A DNA stretch of 64,000 nt from Planomicrobium sp. CPCC 101079. Lineage in GTDB: Bacteria; Bacillota; Bacilli; Bacillales_A; Planococcaceae. The stretch is from the NCBI RefSeq assembly GCF_007859275.1, contig NZ_VOHC01000024.1, positions 243,821 to 307,820 on the forward strand, in the 5' to 3' direction. Positions 34,095-43,645 of this stretch are shown piece by piece; the stretch's first letter is position 1; the number at the start of each line of letters is the position of its first letter. Position numbers and translations under genes: made by a program. The notes beneath the pieces were generated by a model. The model searched no databases. It saw only the letters and a list, made by a program, of their open reading frames with translations, and had not been told where the DNA came from.

Positions 34095-34919
34095 TTAACG
34101 CACGTTCATTTCGTTCGGATGAGAACCTTTGCGGCGGTTTTTGTTTAGGCCAGTAATCTGGTCCATTTCCTCAGCTGTCAATTCGAAACCGAACACGTCG
34201 AAGTTTTCTTCAATTCGAGAAGGTGTGACTGATTTTGGGATGACGATTGAGTTGTTTTGCAGGTGCCAGCGCAAGATGACTTGAGCCGTCGTTTTGCCAT
34301 GGGCTTCTGCAATTTTTTTGATTGTTTCGTCCTGAAGTGCTTCTCCGCCTTGGTCAAGCGGGCTCCATGCTTCAACGAAAATATTGTGCTCAGCGCAGAA
34401 AGCTTTCAGTTCAAATTGTGCCAAGTATGGATGGCACTCGACTTGGTTCAAGACTGGAGGCACTTCGCACTCCGCAAGCAAGCGCTCCAAGTGCTCGATT
34501 TCGAAGTTGCAGACGCCGATCGCTTTGACGCGGCCGTCTTTGTACAATTTCTCAAGCGCTTTGTATGTATCGATGTACTCGTCAAACTGCGGTGTTGGCC
34601 AGTGGATCAAATACAAGTCGACGTAATCAAGACCAAGACGCTCCAAACTTTCATCGAATGCACGAAGTGTATTGTCATAGCCTTGGTCGCTGTTCCACAC
34701 TTTTGTCGTGATAAACAATTCTTCGCGGGAAATGCCGGATTCCTTGATCGCTTGGCCGACGCCTTTTTCGTTCTTATAGATCATCGCCGTGTCGATTGAG
34801 CGGTAGCCAACTTCAAGTGCTTTTGCTACTGCAGCTGTTGCTCCTTCGTCTGGCACTTGCCACACACCGAAACCTAATTGTGGCATTTTCAGCCCGTTGT
34901 TCAACGTTACAAATTCCAT
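34095..34919 (-). CDS. Aldo/keto reductase
   Basis: A 274-residue NADPH-dependent reductase with a TIM-barrel fold, close to the Bacillus YvgN/YtbE group (methylglyoxal and other aldehydes). The catalytic tetrad is visible: Asp and Tyr in RSIDTAMIYKNE, Lys in FITTKVWNSD and His in DLYLIHWP. NNSIVIPKSVTPSRIEEN is the cofactor-binding loop. The start is set at the ATG of MEFVTLNNG (34919), 9 nt after AAAGGAG; the frame is open seven codons further upstream, but there the site would lie within the gene. It is transcribed alone, divergent from the NCS1 permease operon. Confidence 0.92.
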   Translation of the reverse strand: MEFVTLNNGLKMPQLGFGVWQVPDEGATAAVAKALEVGYRSIDTAMIYKNEKGVGQAIKESGISREELFITTKVWNSDQGYDNTLRAFDESLERLGLDYVDLYLIHWPTPQFDEYIDTYKALEKLYKDGRVKAIGVCNFEIEHLERLLAECEVPPVLNQVECHPYLAQFELKAFCAEHNIFVEAWSPLDQGGEALQDETIKKIAEAHGKTTAQVILRWHLQNNSIVIPKSVTPSRIEENFDVFGFELTAEEMDQITGLNKNRRKGSHPNEMNVR

Positions 34920-35040
34920 TTCGCATTGCTCCTTTTCCATTGGATAAATTTACAGATTACTTTTCTAGTTTAAACGATACCATCAAAAAAGTGCATTTAA
35001 ACGACTTGAAACATATGTGACTGTAACGACGAGTTATCAG

Positions 35041-35092
35041 TGAAAGCGCAAAATTAAACGTATAAATATTAGTATAAATGAATGCGCTTTCA
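35041..35092. promoter_or_regulatory. Paired cre-like sites
   Basis: TGAAAGCGC at 35041-35049 and its inverse GCGCTTTCA at 35084-35092 face each other ~35 bp apart. The second, read on the minus strand, is TGAAAGCGCATTCA, which fits the CcpA cre consensus. They lie upstream of the permease operon and of the divergent aldo/keto reductase gene. Catabolite control is inference. Confidence 0.5.
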
Positions 35093-35155
35093 ATAAGAAG
35101 GGAAGCAAACGAAGAGGATTATCTAGAAATAAAATCAGAATTTTTAAAAAATATA

Positions 35156-35184
35156 TTTACTTTTGTTATTTATAAGCATAATAT
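35156..35184 (+). promoter_or_regulatory. Candidate SigA promoter of the permease-DUF917-HyuA operon
   Basis: TTTACT (35156-35161), a 17-nt spacer and TAATAT (35179-35184). The predicted start of transcription is near 35191, just ahead of a palindrome at 35201. Confidence 0.5.
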
Positions 35185-35200
35185 AAGAGGTATTAATCTG

Positions 35201-35219
35201 ATGTTAGGAAAACTAACAT
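35201..35219. promoter_or_regulatory. Palindromic operator candidate
   Basis: ATGTTAG, five bases (GAAAA), CTAACAT: a perfect 7-5-7 inverted repeat located at about +10 of the candidate promoter. This is a normal place for a repressor operator; the protein that binds is unknown. Confidence 0.5.
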
Positions 35220-35323
35220 GATGTTTATTGGAGAATTTAGTTATGGATAAGGAAGGAGTGATGCATAAAATTTGTATATATTAATCGGTTATGCCAATTG
35301 AAAGAGAATGAGGAGGAATGAAG

Positions 35324-36604
35324 ATGGAAAATAATCATCAGGATTATGTAGATCAGCCAGTGCCTGCAGGGAGTAGAAGACCTTGGTGGGAAATCACTTT
35401 TGTTACATCGGGTTTTTGTTTAGCGGTTTCCGGAATGTTTGCTGGAGCGGCCTTATCATTAGGTATGCCGCTTAGAGATGTCATCATCACTATCTTGATC
35501 GGGAATCTTATCTTGACTCTTTATGGGGGATTAATGGGTTCAATTGGTGCTAAAACCGGAGTTTCGACTTCGATGCTTGCTACTAAAACATTCGGGAAAT
35601 TAGGAGCTACCGTTATCAGTTTAATTTGGGCGATAACATTAATCGGTTGGTTTTCTGTTCAAGCCGGTTTTTTTGGCCAGACTATTGCAGCAATGTTACC
35701 AGGAGGAGGGTTTATCACCTCTGCTCCGATAGCGGCTGCTTGGGGTGGTACATTGATGATTTTAACCGCTTTTCTAGGATATAAGGGTATTCGGATGTTG
35801 AGCAATGTTGCAATTCCTCTTCTTCTCCTTCTTTCGGTATTTGGTGTTTATCTGGCTGTCGGAGAGTCGGGTGGGTGGAGCAACTTGACAGCCGAGATTA
35901 CTGAACCTATTTCCATTATTGAAGGAATCGTGATTTTAGTCGGTACGTTTGCTGTAGGGGCAGTCGTCCAGCCGGATATTGCACGGTATGCACGGTCATC
36001 CAAAGATTCCTGGCTAGCGATGATCATTGCAATGATGATTGCAAATGGATTTATCGTCTTCGCAGGCGCTGCAACTTCTCTTGCGATGGGCACGGGCGAT
36101 TTGCCTGCAGCGATGCTACAGCTTGGTTTAGGTGTACCTGGAATATTAATCTTGCTGGCAGCTCAATGGACCAGCAATGACAGCAATCTCTATTCTGCAT
36201 CTTTGCCGCTAACAAATATTTTTAAAATTAAGCGTTCAACAGTGGTGGTCATTGTCGGGATTGTTGGAACTATTCTTGGGGCAGCAGGAATCGCTAATTA
36301 TTTTGTAGGGTTTCTAAGTACCTTGGGGGTCTTCATACCGCCAATTGCCGGTGTTATTATTGCTGATTATTTTGTTCTTAATAAGGCAGACTATGATTTC
36401 AAAAAACAGTTGGCCGTCCCTGCACTTAAATGGCAGGCAATTGCAGCGTGGGCATTCGGGATTGCAGGAGGCGTGTTTGTGTCCGTCGGGATTCCATCTT
36501 TAAATTCTTTGGTGCTGGCGTTCGTTCTCCATTTCGTTTTAACGAAACTGTTCAGCAAATCTCCGATTCCTGTAAACAGTGTCAACATACAAGAGACAAA
36601 ATAA
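35324..36604 (+). CDS. NCS1/cytosine permease family transporter (CodB-like)
   Basis: A 426-residue membrane protein with about 12 helices of the purine/cytosine permease group. PWWEITFVTSGFCLAVSGMF begins the first helix, and GLMGSIGAKTGVSTSMLA, VQAGFFGQT and VQPDIARYARSS are conserved stretches of CodB-like permeases. It imports cytosine-like bases, hydantoins or related small heterocycles. The start is ATG 35324, 7 nt after AGGAGG; an ATG two codons earlier sits almost on the site. It is the first gene of an operon with DUF917 and HyuA-like genes, which suggests a hydantoin-like or cyclic amide substrate. Confidence 0.88.
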   Translation: MENNHQDYVDQPVPAGSRRPWWEITFVTSGFCLAVSGMFAGAALSLGMPLRDVIITILIGNLILTLYGGLMGSIGAKTGVSTSMLATKTFGKLGATVISLIWAITLIGWFSVQAGFFGQTIAAMLPGGGFITSAPIAAAWGGTLMILTAFLGYKGIRMLSNVAIPLLLLLSVFGVYLAVGESGGWSNLTAEITEPISIIEGIVILVGTFAVGAVVQPDIARYARSSKDSWLAMIIAMMIANGFIVFAGAATSLAMGTGDLPAAMLQLGLGVPGILILLAAQWTSNDSNLYSASLPLTNIFKIKRSTVVVIVGIVGTILGAAGIANYFVGFLSTLGVFIPPIAGVIIADYFVLNKADYDFKKQLAVPALKWQAIAAWAFGIAGGVFVSVGIPSLNSLVLAFVLHFVLTKLFSKSPIPVNSVNIQETK

Positions 36605-36622
36605 GAACAAAGGAGTGTTTGG

Positions 36623-37741
36623 ATGGCTCGTTTAATTGGTGTTGAAGATATTGAATACTTGGCAATTGGAGCTGCTGTACTGGGTACGGGAGGTGGAGGG
36701 GATCCTCATTTAGGTAAAATTATGGCTCAGCAGGCAATCAAGGAATTTGGGCCCGTCACCTTATTGGAGCCTGATGAAATGCCAGATGACAAAATGGTGG
36801 TTCCAGTCGCTATGATGGGAGCACCTACAGTATTTGTGGAGAAAATACCGAACGGAGACGAAGCTTTACATTCTCTTCGCCGCTTGGAAGAATACTTAGG
36901 GAAAGAGGCGTATGCAGTAATGCCGATGGAATGTGGCGGATTGAATTCCACCATTCCTTTTGTGGTAGCGGCAAGAGCAGGAATTCCGATAGTAGATGCG
37001 GATGGCATGGGCCGGGCGTTTCCTGAATTGCAAATGGAAACCTTCAATATATATGGTGTTTCGGGTACGCCTATGGTCATAACGGACGAACGCGGCGATT
37101 GGTCGCTGCTCAATACAGTTGACAACAATATGCTGGAACATATTGCCCGCGGCATCGCTATAAGAATGGGTGGGGTCGGGCATATTGCAGAATATCCCAT
37201 GACCGGAGTGGAAATGAAGCGGTCATCTATTTTTCATACAGTCACGTTGGCGATTGAACTAGGGAAAGCGATTGTCCATTCGCGGGAAAAACAACTCTCC
37301 CCAATGCCGCAAATGGAAGCTGCGCTTATAAAGGCGGGATATGGGAAGCCGTTGATTTTGTTTGAAGCAAAAATTACCGATGTGGACAGGGCTACGACAG
37401 ATGGATTTGCAAAAGGGACGGTTACATTAGAGGGGATTGGCGAATATAAAGGAGCGACGTACCAAGTTGACTTTCAAAACGAGAACTTGATTGCTTATCA
37501 AAATGGAGAAGTTCTTGCCACTGTTCCTGATTTAATAACATTTTTGGATTTAGATACCTTTAAACCACTGACTACGGAAACATTGCGTTACGGCTATCGT
37601 ATATCCTGCTTGGCGATTCCCACTCCTTCTATTATGCGTTCCGAAGCGGCGCTTAAAGTTTGGGGACCTCAATATTTTGGATACGATTTAGAATTCGTTC
37701 CAGTTGAAGAATTGAATGAGGAGGCGAAGATACGTGGCTAA
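36623..37741 (+). CDS. DUF917 domain protein
   Basis: A 372-residue cytoplasmic protein, the second DUF917 member of the window. GAAVLGTGGGGDPHLGKIMA near residues 13-32 is the hallmark, followed by VAMMGAPTVFVEK and MPMECGGLNSTIPF. It is longer and clearly diverged from the one at 24013 (GGGGDP instead of GGGGGW). It lies between the permease and HyuA-like genes (18 nt and 8 nt overlap), the usual context of the family. A two-component enzyme with HyuA is plausible. Confidence 0.87.
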   Translation: MARLIGVEDIEYLAIGAAVLGTGGGGDPHLGKIMAQQAIKEFGPVTLLEPDEMPDDKMVVPVAMMGAPTVFVEKIPNGDEALHSLRRLEEYLGKEAYAVMPMECGGLNSTIPFVVAARAGIPIVDADGMGRAFPELQMETFNIYGVSGTPMVITDERGDWSLLNTVDNNMLEHIARGIAIRMGGVGHIAEYPMTGVEMKRSSIFHTVTLAIELGKAIVHSREKQLSPMPQMEAALIKAGYGKPLILFEAKITDVDRATTDGFAKGTVTLEGIGEYKGATYQVDFQNENLIAYQNGEVLATVPDLITFLDLDTFKPLTTETLRYGYRISCLAIPTPSIMRSEAALKVWGPQYFGYDLEFVPVEELNEEAKIRG

Positions 37742-39317
37742 GCTGATTTATAAAATTGGTGTGGATGTTGGGGGAACAAATACGGATGCTGTCGTCTTAG
37801 ACCATCAAGATCAAGTGGTAGCTGCGGTAAAGTCTTCAACTACAGCTGATGTACAGAGCGGAATATATACCAGTATTGAAAAAGTGTTGAAAGAGTCGGG
37901 AATCAACGTCAATCAGATTGCTTATGTGTCCCTTGGAACTACACATGCGACTAATGCCATCATCAGAAGAAAAGGGCTATCGAAAGTAGCGGTTGTACGA
38001 ATATGCCTGCCGGCCGGTAAAGGCGTCTTGCCATTGGCAGGCTGGGATGAATCACTAATCGCCGCTATGGATGCAACGTCATTTTTAATCCATGGCGGCC
38101 ATGAATATGATGGGCGTGCGTTAGCTGGTGAAGGGCTGGACCATGATGAAGTCTTCAGGGTTTTAGATACCATCAAAGAGAAAGGCTACGAGTCAATCGC
38201 CGTAAGCTGCATCTTTTCCCCTGCCAAAGATCAGCATGAAAAGGAGTTTGCCAAATTGGCGGCAGAGCGTCTCGGAGAAGATTTTCCTGTAACCCTTTCT
38301 TCTGAAATTGGAAGCCTCGGTTTGCTAGAACGAGAAAACTCGGCAATTTTGAACGCCAGCGTTGTCGGGGTTGCAAAAAAAGCGGCGTATGGACTGATTG
38401 AAGCATTAAAGGATCTCGGTATTTCGAGCAAAGTGTTTTTTGCTCAAAATGACGGGACCCTTATGTCGCTAGAAAGAGCGATCATGTATCCTGTTTTAAC
38501 CATCGGATCAGGGCCGACAAATAGTACGCGAGGAGCTGCTTATTTGTCGAATCTTGAAAACTGCATCGTCGCCGATATTGGAGGCACTTCAACGGACGTG
38601 GGCATTTTAGTCAACGGATTCCCGCGCCAATCAGCGCTTGCAGTTGAAGTGGGCGGAGTCCTGACAAACTTCAGAATGCCTGATTTAATTTCTATTGGTT
38701 TAGGTGGGGGCAGCATTGTCCAGTATGATGGAAAAGAAGTGGCGATAGGGCCGGATAGTGTAGGGTATGAGATTAAAGAAAAAGCGATTGCTTTTGGTGG
38801 GGACATCCTTACTGCAACAGATATTGCACTGGCAGCAGGAGTGGCTATAATAGATGATCCGGCCTGTGACCTTTCTCGATTATCTTACTTGGATACGGAA
38901 CTTGTCCAAAAAGGAATAGCTAAAATCCAAGAAATGGTTTTGAATGCGTGTGAAAAAATCAAAACTTCACCTGAGCCATTGCCGATCGTCTTAGTTGGGG
39001 GAGGGAGTGTCATCATGCCAGCTCAGCAAGATGATTCGGTTAAACTGATTAAACCGGAAAACTTCGGCTGTGCAAATGCTCTTGGAGCAGCAATTGCAGA
39101 AGCAAGCGGAGAAGTCGACGGTTTATGGCCGATGGAAAAACGGACGCGTGATGAAATCATTGAACTGGCGAAAGAACAAGCAATTGCTAAAGCAATTGAA
39201 ATGGGCGCTGTACTTTCCGGCACCAGCGTTGTCGATTTAGAAGCAGTTCCATTATCTTATCTTCCTGGAAATGTACTCCGTGTTAAGGCGAAAGCTGCAG
39301 GGGCATTGCAATTATAA
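37734..39317 (+). CDS. Hydantoinase/oxoprolinase family protein (HyuA-like)
   Basis: A 527-residue ATP-dependent cyclic amide hydrolase subunit of the HyuA/OplA type. The actin-like ATP sites are seen in IGVDVGGTNTDAVVLD, YVSLGTTHATNAII, IVADIGGTSTDVGIL and VLVGGGSVIMP. The frame is open from 37716, but the AGGAGG there points to GTG 37734, 9 nt downstream. It overlaps the DUF917 gene by 8 nt. No HyuB-type partner is encoded, so the DUF917 protein may take its place. The substrate is presumably what the NCS1 permease brings in. Confidence 0.88.
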   Translation: MAKLIYKIGVDVGGTNTDAVVLDHQDQVVAAVKSSTTADVQSGIYTSIEKVLKESGINVNQIAYVSLGTTHATNAIIRRKGLSKVAVVRICLPAGKGVLPLAGWDESLIAAMDATSFLIHGGHEYDGRALAGEGLDHDEVFRVLDTIKEKGYESIAVSCIFSPAKDQHEKEFAKLAAERLGEDFPVTLSSEIGSLGLLERENSAILNASVVGVAKKAAYGLIEALKDLGISSKVFFAQNDGTLMSLERAIMYPVLTIGSGPTNSTRGAAYLSNLENCIVADIGGTSTDVGILVNGFPRQSALAVEVGGVLTNFRMPDLISIGLGGGSIVQYDGKEVAIGPDSVGYEIKEKAIAFGGDILTATDIALAAGVAIIDDPACDLSRLSYLDTELVQKGIAKIQEMVLNACEKIKTSPEPLPIVLVGGGSVIMPAQQDDSVKLIKPENFGCANALGAAIAEASGEVDGLWPMEKRTRDEIIELAKEQAIAKAIEMGAVLSGTSVVDLEAVPLSYLPGNVLRVKAKAAGALQL

Positions 39318-39522
39318 TGGTTCTAAATGTATTTTATAAATTATAGTTTTATAAATGATGGACCACTTTGAATCTTTATTTGAAGTGGTTTTTTTATTGA
39401 GGAAAACTGTGCTTTGTCTTTAACAACTTGAATTGAAAGAATTTTTGAACTACAATGAGAATGTATCATTTAGGAAACCGAAATATTATTCATACTTATT
39501 TATATAAGGGAGAGATCAATCA

Positions 39523-41322
39523 ATGAACCATTACGAGACGACATGGGATCTGGATTCCATTTTCAAAGGCGGCAGCAAATCCGAAGAGTTGAAAACATAC
39601 ATAACCAAGTTTGAAGAGAACATGGACGAATTGGCACAAAGAGTGGAGGACTTCAGCGTTCCGAGTTCAGTGGAGCAGACAGAGGAGCTTGGTTCCGTAT
39701 TAACTCTATTGGAAACGACAACAAAACAGCTGCGCGAAATTGGTGCGTTTGCAAGCTGTTTGACGGCGCAGGACATGAGCGATAACGAAGCGAAGATTTT
39801 AACTGGCAAACGAAGTGAACTCGGGGCGGCGTACGTGTCGATTTTGGCGAAACTGGACCAGAAGTTTTTGCAGACGGATGATGCGGTTTGGGCAGGGCTT
39901 TTGGAAAGTCCGAACTTGCAATCGGTTGCGTTTGTACTTGATGAGCGCCGTTCGAATGCGAAAGGAAGACTGCCGCTCGAGCAGGAAATCCTGATCAACG
40001 ATTTATCGGTCAACGGCTATTCGGCCTGGAACCAGATGTACAGCAGCATTGTCGCGAAGATGAGTATTGAGCACACGGAAAACGGAGAGACAAAGAAATT
40101 GTCGATGGGGCAAGCTGCCAATCGTTTGAGCACGCCTGATCGGGACGCCCGCAAAGAAGTGTTCGGCAAAATCAGCCAGGCGTGGGAAGAGGAATCTGAG
40201 CTGTTCGGTGAAACCTTGAACAATTTGGCCGGCTTCCGCCTGCAGACGTATAAGCACCGGAAATGGGATAATCCGCTGAAAGAGCCGCTCGAACTTAACC
40301 GCATGAGCGAAAAAACCTTGGATGCTATGTGGGGAGCAATTTCAGAAGGGAAAGCGCCGTTCGTTTCATATTTGAAGCGCAAAGCAGAATTGCTTGGGCT
40401 CCCAAAACTGGAGTGGCAGGACCTGAACGCACCGATTACCAAGTCGACGCAAAAAGTCAGCTATGACGAAGCTGCAGCGTTCATCTTGGAGCAGTTCGCC
40501 AAGTTCAGCCCGCAGATGGCCGAATTCTCGAAAATGGCATTCGAAAAGCGCTGGATTGAAGCGGAAGACCGCGCCGGCAAGCGCCCCGGCGGATTTTGCA
40601 CAAGCTTTCCGGACAGCGAACAAACCCGCATCTTCATGACGTTTTCGGGTTCAGCGACAAATATCTCAACACTTGCGCATGAACTTGGGCACGCTTACCA
40701 CCAGCACGTCATGAACAATACAGAGGCGCTAAACCAAAGATACGCCATGAACGTGGCTGAAACCGCTTCGACGTTTGCGGAAATGGTCGTATCCGATGCC
40801 GCGGTGAAAAACGCTGGAACAAAAGAAGAAAAAATTGCGTTGTTGGAAGATAAAATCAAGCGGAGCATCGCGTTCTTCATGAATATCCATTCCCGCTTCC
40901 TGTTTGAAACACGTTTTTACGAAGAACGTAAAAAAGGCGCGGTTTCTGTGGAGCGCTTGAACGAGCTGGCCGTGGAGGCCCAGCAGGAAGCATACGGCGG
41001 TGAACTCGCAAGCTATAACCCGACGTTCTGGGCTTCGACGCTGCATTTCCACATTACGGGCGTGCCGTTCTATAACTTCCCGTATACGTTCGGCTATCTG
41101 TTCAGCCAAGGGATCTACGCAAAGGCCCTCGAAACAGAAGGTGGTTTTGAAGAATCGTATAACGCTTTGCTTAGAGATACGGGCCGCATGACGGTGGAGC
41201 AATTGGCGCAAAAACATTTGGGCGTCGATCTTGAACAAGCCGGCTTCTGGGAAGAGGCCATCGCACTGTGCGTGAAAGACGTTGAAGAATTTTTGGAATT
41301 GACAGAAGTGGCAGTAGGATAA
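39523..41322 (+). CDS. pepF: M3 family oligoendopeptidase F
   Basis: A 599-residue cytoplasmic zinc peptidase that degrades short peptides (7-17 residues in known members). The HEXXH zinc site is in LAHELGHAYHQHV, and the third ligand lies about 25 residues later in NVAETASTFAEMV. TFSGSATNISTLAHE and GRPGGFC-type loops (KRPGGFCTSFPDS) are typical. The length matches the PepF/M3B clade. GGGAGAG precedes ATG 39523. It is monocistronic with its own terminator and is not tied to the catabolic operons. Confidence 0.94.
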   Translation: MNHYETTWDLDSIFKGGSKSEELKTYITKFEENMDELAQRVEDFSVPSSVEQTEELGSVLTLLETTTKQLREIGAFASCLTAQDMSDNEAKILTGKRSELGAAYVSILAKLDQKFLQTDDAVWAGLLESPNLQSVAFVLDERRSNAKGRLPLEQEILINDLSVNGYSAWNQMYSSIVAKMSIEHTENGETKKLSMGQAANRLSTPDRDARKEVFGKISQAWEEESELFGETLNNLAGFRLQTYKHRKWDNPLKEPLELNRMSEKTLDAMWGAISEGKAPFVSYLKRKAELLGLPKLEWQDLNAPITKSTQKVSYDEAAAFILEQFAKFSPQMAEFSKMAFEKRWIEAEDRAGKRPGGFCTSFPDSEQTRIFMTFSGSATNISTLAHELGHAYHQHVMNNTEALNQRYAMNVAETASTFAEMVVSDAAVKNAGTKEEKIALLEDKIKRSIAFFMNIHSRFLFETRFYEERKKGAVSVERLNELAVEAQQEAYGGELASYNPTFWASTLHFHITGVPFYNFPYTFGYLFSQGIYAKALETEGGFEESYNALLRDTGRMTVEQLAQKHLGVDLEQAGFWEEAIALCVKDVEEFLELTEVAVG

Positions 41323-41328
41323 AGCGAG

Positions 41329-41373
41329 ACGCCATCCTTGGAAGCAGCAGATTCCAAGGATGGCGTTTATTTA
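41329..41373 (+). terminator. Rho-independent terminator of pepF
   Basis: A perfect 15-nt stem (ACGCCATCCTTGGAA and its complement), an 8-nt loop and a T-rich tail. Confidence 0.88.
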
Positions 41374-41472
41374 GTTGGCGGCACGATAAATTGCCTTTAT
41401 TTTAGGCGGCTGATAGGATAGTATGAATAATTATTAGAATCTTCTGTTTCATGGAGAGGGGGGAGAGAAAAC

Positions 41473-42267
41473 ATGAAAGTTCTGGAGCTTGAAAATGTCT
41501 CAAGGCGGCGCGGAGATAAAAAGCTATTGAAGAATGTGAGCTGGCAGGTGGAACGGGGAGAGCACTGGGTGCTTTACGGATTAAATGGCGCCGGAAAAAC
41601 ATCGCTTCTCGATTTGATCAATGCCTATTTTTTCCCGACTGAAGGAAAGGTGAGTGTCCTCGGAATGGAGTTCGGCAAAACGTACTTGGCTGAAAAACTC
41701 CGGAAGCAAATCGGCTTTGTCTCTTCGTCGCTCCAACAAAAAATACTCTCGTCCGATAATGCGTACGAAGTGGTCTTAAGCGGTGCGTTTGCGTCACTCG
41801 GTTTGTATGAGGAAACAACAGCTGAGATGGATAAACGAGGCGTCGAAATTCTGAAGGAATTGGGTTGCCTGGAATATGCGAACCGTCCTTACGCAACATT
41901 GTCACAAGGAGAAAAACAGCGGGTGTTGATCGGGCGGGCATTGATGGCGGAGCCTTCGCTATTGGTCCTTGATGAACCGACAAATGGACTGGATTTTATC
42001 GCGCGGGAGGAACTGCTCGAGACAATCGAGAATATCGCGAAAAAGCCGGAAGGGCCGACAATTATTTATGTGACGCATCATATAGAAGAAATTCTGCCGG
42101 TTTTCGACAAGACGCTTTTGCTGAAAGACGGGGAAGTGTTTGATTCAGGCAATACGGCAGAATTGATCACAAGTGAAGGGCTGTCGGCATTTTTCGGGAT
42201 TCCTGTGAACGTCATGTGGCACAACAGCCGTCCGCTGCTTTCGAAAGCAGTGAAAAGAGGGAACTGA
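41473..42267 (+). CDS. ABC transporter ATP-binding protein (YlmA/ModF-like)
   Basis: A 264-residue ATPase. Walker A is in YGLNGAGKTSLLDL (residue ~38), the signature is LSQGEKQRVLIGRAL, Walker B is LLVLDEPTNGLD, and the H-loop is IYVTHHIEEI. The variation in Walker A and the HHIEEI switch are typical of the YlmA/ModF group, whose partner permease is often not encoded nearby. No permease is seen here, so its transported substrate, if any, is unknown. GAGAGGGGGGAG precedes ATG 41473. The gene is followed by a bidirectional terminator shared with the MscS gene. Confidence 0.88.
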   Translation: MKVLELENVSRRRGDKKLLKNVSWQVERGEHWVLYGLNGAGKTSLLDLINAYFFPTEGKVSVLGMEFGKTYLAEKLRKQIGFVSSSLQQKILSSDNAYEVVLSGAFASLGLYEETTAEMDKRGVEILKELGCLEYANRPYATLSQGEKQRVLIGRALMAEPSLLVLDEPTNGLDFIAREELLETIENIAKKPEGPTIIYVTHHIEEILPVFDKTLLLKDGEVFDSGNTAELITSEGLSAFFGIPVNVMWHNSRPLLSKAVKRGN

Positions 42268-42330
42268 TTTGCTTTTTTTAGAGCTTGTGTACCGTGTGAA
42301 ATGGGGATATAGATCAATGGCAACTAAAAA

Positions 42331-42372
42331 CAAGGCTGCGAAGCTTGATTTCGCTGCCTTGCGTTTTTTTAA
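42331..42372. terminator. Bidirectional terminator
   Basis: CAAGGCTGCGAA paired with TTTCGCTGCCTTG, flanked by A and T runs. It serves the ABC gene and the convergent MscS gene. Confidence 0.8.
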
Positions 42373-42381
42373 TCCCTTCAC

Positions 42382-43437
42382 TTACATCTCACGGACAATC
42401 GCCACTTCCGCTAGTTTAACTCCGTTTGCGAGGAACAATTCCGAGATGGAGTGGCGGATCCGGCTTTCCAATCGTTCTTTCATTTCGACATCGCTAACAT
42501 TCACTTCGACTTGAAAATCAAGCGCCGAATTCCGGAAATCGATAAACCGAACTTCCGGTGAGTCATCTGGAACACCGGCCATTTTTTGTTTTTCATTTTC
42601 TGCTGCTTGCAAGAGGAGTTGTTCCACCTGTTCAGTGTCACTGCCGTACGCAACACTCACCACAACGCGTGCGAAGAGTTTCGCGCTGGAGCGGTTTTTG
42701 ACGATTTGTTCGATAAAGTATTTGTTCGGCACGATAAGCGTTCCGCTCTTCAGAGTCTCAACGACGGTCGAGCGAAGTGTAATCTTGGAGATGCGGCCGA
42801 TTTTCTTGTCGATTTCCACCATTTCTCCGACTTCCATCGGCCGTTCAAATAAGATGATAATGCCCGACACGAAGTTAGCTGCAATATTCCGGACGCCAAA
42901 ACCGATGCCGATGCCGAGTACGCTAAAAACGACGCCAAGTGCGGTCAAGTCCAGGCCGACGGTCGTAAAACTCAGTGCCAAAGCGATAAACATGACGATA
43001 TAGTAGATAATCCGGTTGAATGTATAGCTCATGCCAACATCAACGTCGAATTGATCATAGATAAACGGCATAACGAAGCGGTTGAACGCCTTCACCAGCC
43101 GGCTAGCGAAGTTGACGATGATGGCCACGAAGACAATCAGGAACACGGATACCTCGACGCCTTCTGTTTCATAGAACGGATAAAACAGCCAGCTCTCTTT
43201 TGAAAAGTAGAGCAGGAAAAAGAGGATCGCCCCGTAGAAAGCGAGCCAATTCAATACTTCAGATAAAACAGGGAAGATGCGTTCTTTAAACCGTTTAGAC
43301 GGAACCAGTTTTCTCAAAAGGAAAATAATAATCGACTTTGCTGCAAAAATTAGGGCAACGTAGACGAAAAACATGAAAAATTCCACCAAGGAAAGGTTCT
43401 TTAAAAATTCTATACCTTGAAACAATTGGTTATTCAT
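42382..43437 (-). CDS. MscS family mechanosensitive ion channel
   Basis: A 351-residue membrane protein that opens under membrane tension to release osmolytes. Four or so N-terminal helices are followed by the pore helix and beta domain: LTALGVVFSVLGIGIGFGVR, NIAANFVSGIIILFERP and VGEMVEIDKKIGRISKITLR, all typical of MscS. The C-terminal alpha/beta domain ends in EVAIVREM. The start is the ATG of MNNQLF (43437), 8 nt after AAAAGGAGAGG; the frame goes six codons further, but that would bury the site. It is monocistronic. Confidence 0.93.
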   Translation of the reverse strand: MNNQLFQGIEFLKNLSLVEFFMFFVYVALIFAAKSIIIFLLRKLVPSKRFKERIFPVLSEVLNWLAFYGAILFFLLYFSKESWLFYPFYETEGVEVSVFLIVFVAIIVNFASRLVKAFNRFVMPFIYDQFDVDVGMSYTFNRIIYYIVMFIALALSFTTVGLDLTALGVVFSVLGIGIGFGVRNIAANFVSGIIILFERPMEVGEMVEIDKKIGRISKITLRSTVVETLKSGTLIVPNKYFIEQIVKNRSSAKLFARVVVSVAYGSDTEQVEQLLLQAAENEKQKMAGVPDDSPEVRFIDFRNSALDFQVEVNVSDVEMKERLESRIRHSISELFLANGVKLAEVAIVREM

Positions 43438-43645
43438 CGGCCCTCTCCTTTTCATTCTGGAATGGTAGTGTAATTTTTCCCTTTACAGGCCTTTTCAAAC
43501 AAGCAAGAAGAGTTTCTTAAAAGGGATTTCTGTTAGAATGTTCTTATTATTTTATCAACTTGCTTATATAATAGAAGAAGAGTGCATTTGTTCACTTTAA
43601 AAACTACATATTGACTGTGCAATCAGCCAAAAAGGAGCAAAGGAA

